From Bacilli bacterium (GTDB lineage Bacteria; Bacillota_I; Bacilli_A; Haloplasmatales; Haloplasmataceae), in assembly GCA_012516175.1 (NCBI GenBank), contig JAAYWZ010000072.1:1-43492 (forward strand): DNA of 43,492 nucleotides, read 5' to 3'. Numbering within the stretch: the stretch's first letter is position 1; every line of letters starts with the position of its first letter. Shown here in pieces: positions 42,937 through 43,492 of the stretch. The position numbers and the translations under genes are program-made. Under the pieces are notes generated by a model. That model was given only the letters and a program-made list of their open reading frames with translations, searched no databases and was not told the DNA's origin.

Positions 42937-42965
42937 TTGAATAAAAATGTCACATATGTTACAAT
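42937..42965 (+). promoter_or_regulatory. Sigma-A promoter of the Crp/Fnr-family gene
   Basis: TTGAAT (42937-42942), 17-base spacer, TACAAT (42960-42965), 20 bases before the start codon. Confidence 0.65.
42948..42963. promoter_or_regulatory. Palindromic operator TGTCACATATGTTACA inside the promoter spacer
   Basis: 16-base palindrome with one non-matching pair, spanning the spacer and reaching into the -10 box. A bound regulator would exclude RNA polymerase; autorepression by the Crp/Fnr protein is the simplest reading. Its outer TGT/ACA ends resemble CRP-class boxes. It also lies between the divergent ABC importer and the regulator, so it could act on both. Confidence 0.5.
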
Positions 42966-42985
42966 TTTGTTGAGTAGGTGAAAAA

Positions 42986-43492
42986 ATGAACAATATTCCT
43001 TACAAAAAATTCCATCTTGAATTCTTTTATGAACTGAATCGCATGCTAAAAGTAGGAAATATTATGTATAGCATCCGAAAATATCCTAAAGATCAAGTGA
43101 TATTTCTTAGTGGTAGTCGTTGCCAACATGTTGGAATCGTCACCAAGGGTGAGGTAAAGATTGAACATCTTACTGAAGCAGGTACACGAATATTAATCAG
43201 ACAACTTAAGCAATACGATATCTTTGGGGAAATCCTTTTATTTTCCCCAGAATCTTTATATCCTTATGATATTGTTGCCAAAACTAATTGTGAAGTTCTT
43301 TTTATTTCTAAAGAAAATCTATTGAATATCCTTAGTCAAAATGTAACAATCCTTCAAAAATATTTGCAGCATATCGCGGAAAGTTACCATCAGCTTAACA
43401 AGTTGGTTAAACTAAAATCTCAAAAAACACTTAGACACAAAATTGCTTTTTACTTTCTTTATTATGAACACCTAACTAATAATCAACTTAAT
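42986..43492 (+). CDS. Crp/Fnr-family transcriptional regulator (3' end outside window)
   Basis: 169 codons visible from ATG 42986, preceded by TAGGTG. The cyclic-nucleotide-like beta-barrel is shown by VIFLSGSRCQHVGIVTKGEVKIEHLTEAGTRILI (residues about 38-71), QYDIFGEILLF, and CEVLFISKENLLNIL; then the long dimer helix QKYLQHIAESYHQLNKLV. The helix-turn-helix lies beyond the window. Only two Cys are present in the visible part and not the N-terminal cluster of FNR, so oxygen sensing through an Fe-S cluster is unlikely. The ligand is unknown. Confidence 0.85.
   Translation, partial: MNNIPYKKFHLEFFYELNRMLKVGNIMYSIRKYPKDQVIFLSGSRCQHVGIVTKGEVKIEHLTEAGTRILIRQLKQYDIFGEILLFSPESLYPYDIVAKTNCEVLFISKENLLNILSQNVTILQKYLQHIAESYHQLNKLVKLKSQKTLRHKIAFYFLYYEHLTNNQLN

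Noticed and set aside
42884-42947. Riboswitch (TPP type) for the ABC importer
   Set aside because: The leader is about 60 bases with no paired domain; too short for a known riboswitch.
42986-43492. FNR-type oxygen sensor
   Set aside because: The visible N-terminal region lacks the cysteine cluster of FNR; only two scattered Cys are present.
1-43492. CRISPR arrays, tRNA or rRNA genes, insertion sequences, prophage
   Set aside because: No regularly spaced repeats, no cloverleaf or rRNA-like stretch, no transposase, integrase or phage structural gene was found on either strand.
1-43492. Mycoplasma-type code with TGA as Trp
   Set aside because: TGA ends tsaE, tsaB and the S1-domain gene at family-typical ends, and Trp residues are TGG.

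Overview
The window is 43.5 kb of compact, AT-rich bacterial DNA with almost all genes on the minus strand. Translation uses the standard bacterial code: TGA ends several genes and is not read as Trp. The content fits a fermentative, strictly or facultatively anaerobic, monoderm member of the Bacillota close to the Bacilli/Mollicutes border (Haloplasma-, Turicibacter- or Izemoplasma-like; this placement is inference). Supporting points are the pyruvate:ferredoxin oxidoreductase, an NADH-linked multisubunit [FeFe]-hydrogenase, the sufCDSUB order, and a gene neighbourhood that mirrors the Bacillus subtilis yum/yut/yun region. Homologues of the sporulation genes cwlD and yunB suggest a spore-forming or formerly spore-forming lineage that still has peptidoglycan.

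Region 1 (1-10.3 kb) is an alpha-glucan island: a partial cyclomaltodextrinase/neopullulanase on the plus strand, then on the minus strand an operon of alpha-glucosidase, a divergent GH13 glycosidase and glycogen/maltodextrin phosphorylase. Its promoter has a perfect LacI-type palindrome just upstream. Behind it lies a pullulanase-family protein whose catalytic residues are largely replaced and which carries a short hydrophobic, Lys/Arg-rich C-terminal tail; it is probably a pseudoenzyme. Region 2 (10.3-21.3 kb) is housekeeping: tsaE-tsaB-rimI, cwlD, pgi, an S1-domain protein, ferredoxin-NADP reductase (yumC), pgpA/yutG, a NifU-like yutI, yutF-yutD, yunC-yunB, a CBS-domain protein, 5-formyl-THF cyclo-ligase and an MFS exporter. 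Region 3 (21.4-26.6 kb) is the SUF iron-sulfur assembly operon sufC-sufD-sufS-sufU-sufB. It is followed by a small orphan gene and an SGNH/sialate-O-acetylesterase-like lipoprotein. Region 4 (28.7-40.5 kb) is hydrogen metabolism: PFOR as a single gene, and an operon of ten genes (one interrupted) for the hydrogenase. The last 3 kb hold a NitT/TauT-type ABC importer and a divergent, window-truncated Crp/Fnr-family regulator.

The genes form a coherent pathway. Alpha-glucans are cut and phosphorolysed to glucose-1-phosphate and glucose, glycolysis (pgi is here) gives pyruvate and NADH, PFOR makes reduced ferredoxin, and a HydABC-type hydrogenase disposes of electrons from NADH and ferredoxin as H2. 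SUF supplies the many Fe-S clusters. The hydrogenase operon begins with a signalling module (two DRTGG proteins, two GHKL ATPases, a PHP phosphoesterase and a group-D-like putative sensory [FeFe]-hydrogenase). It has a Rex-type NADH-responsive operator between promoter and first gene. Its hydB gene is broken by a single in-frame TAA at 34831-34833 at a domain border, with both sides otherwise intact. The most promising observations are this split hydB, the modified sensory hydrogenase with its signalling cassette, the tail-bearing degenerate pullulanase, and the palindromic operator inside the promoter of the Crp/Fnr gene.
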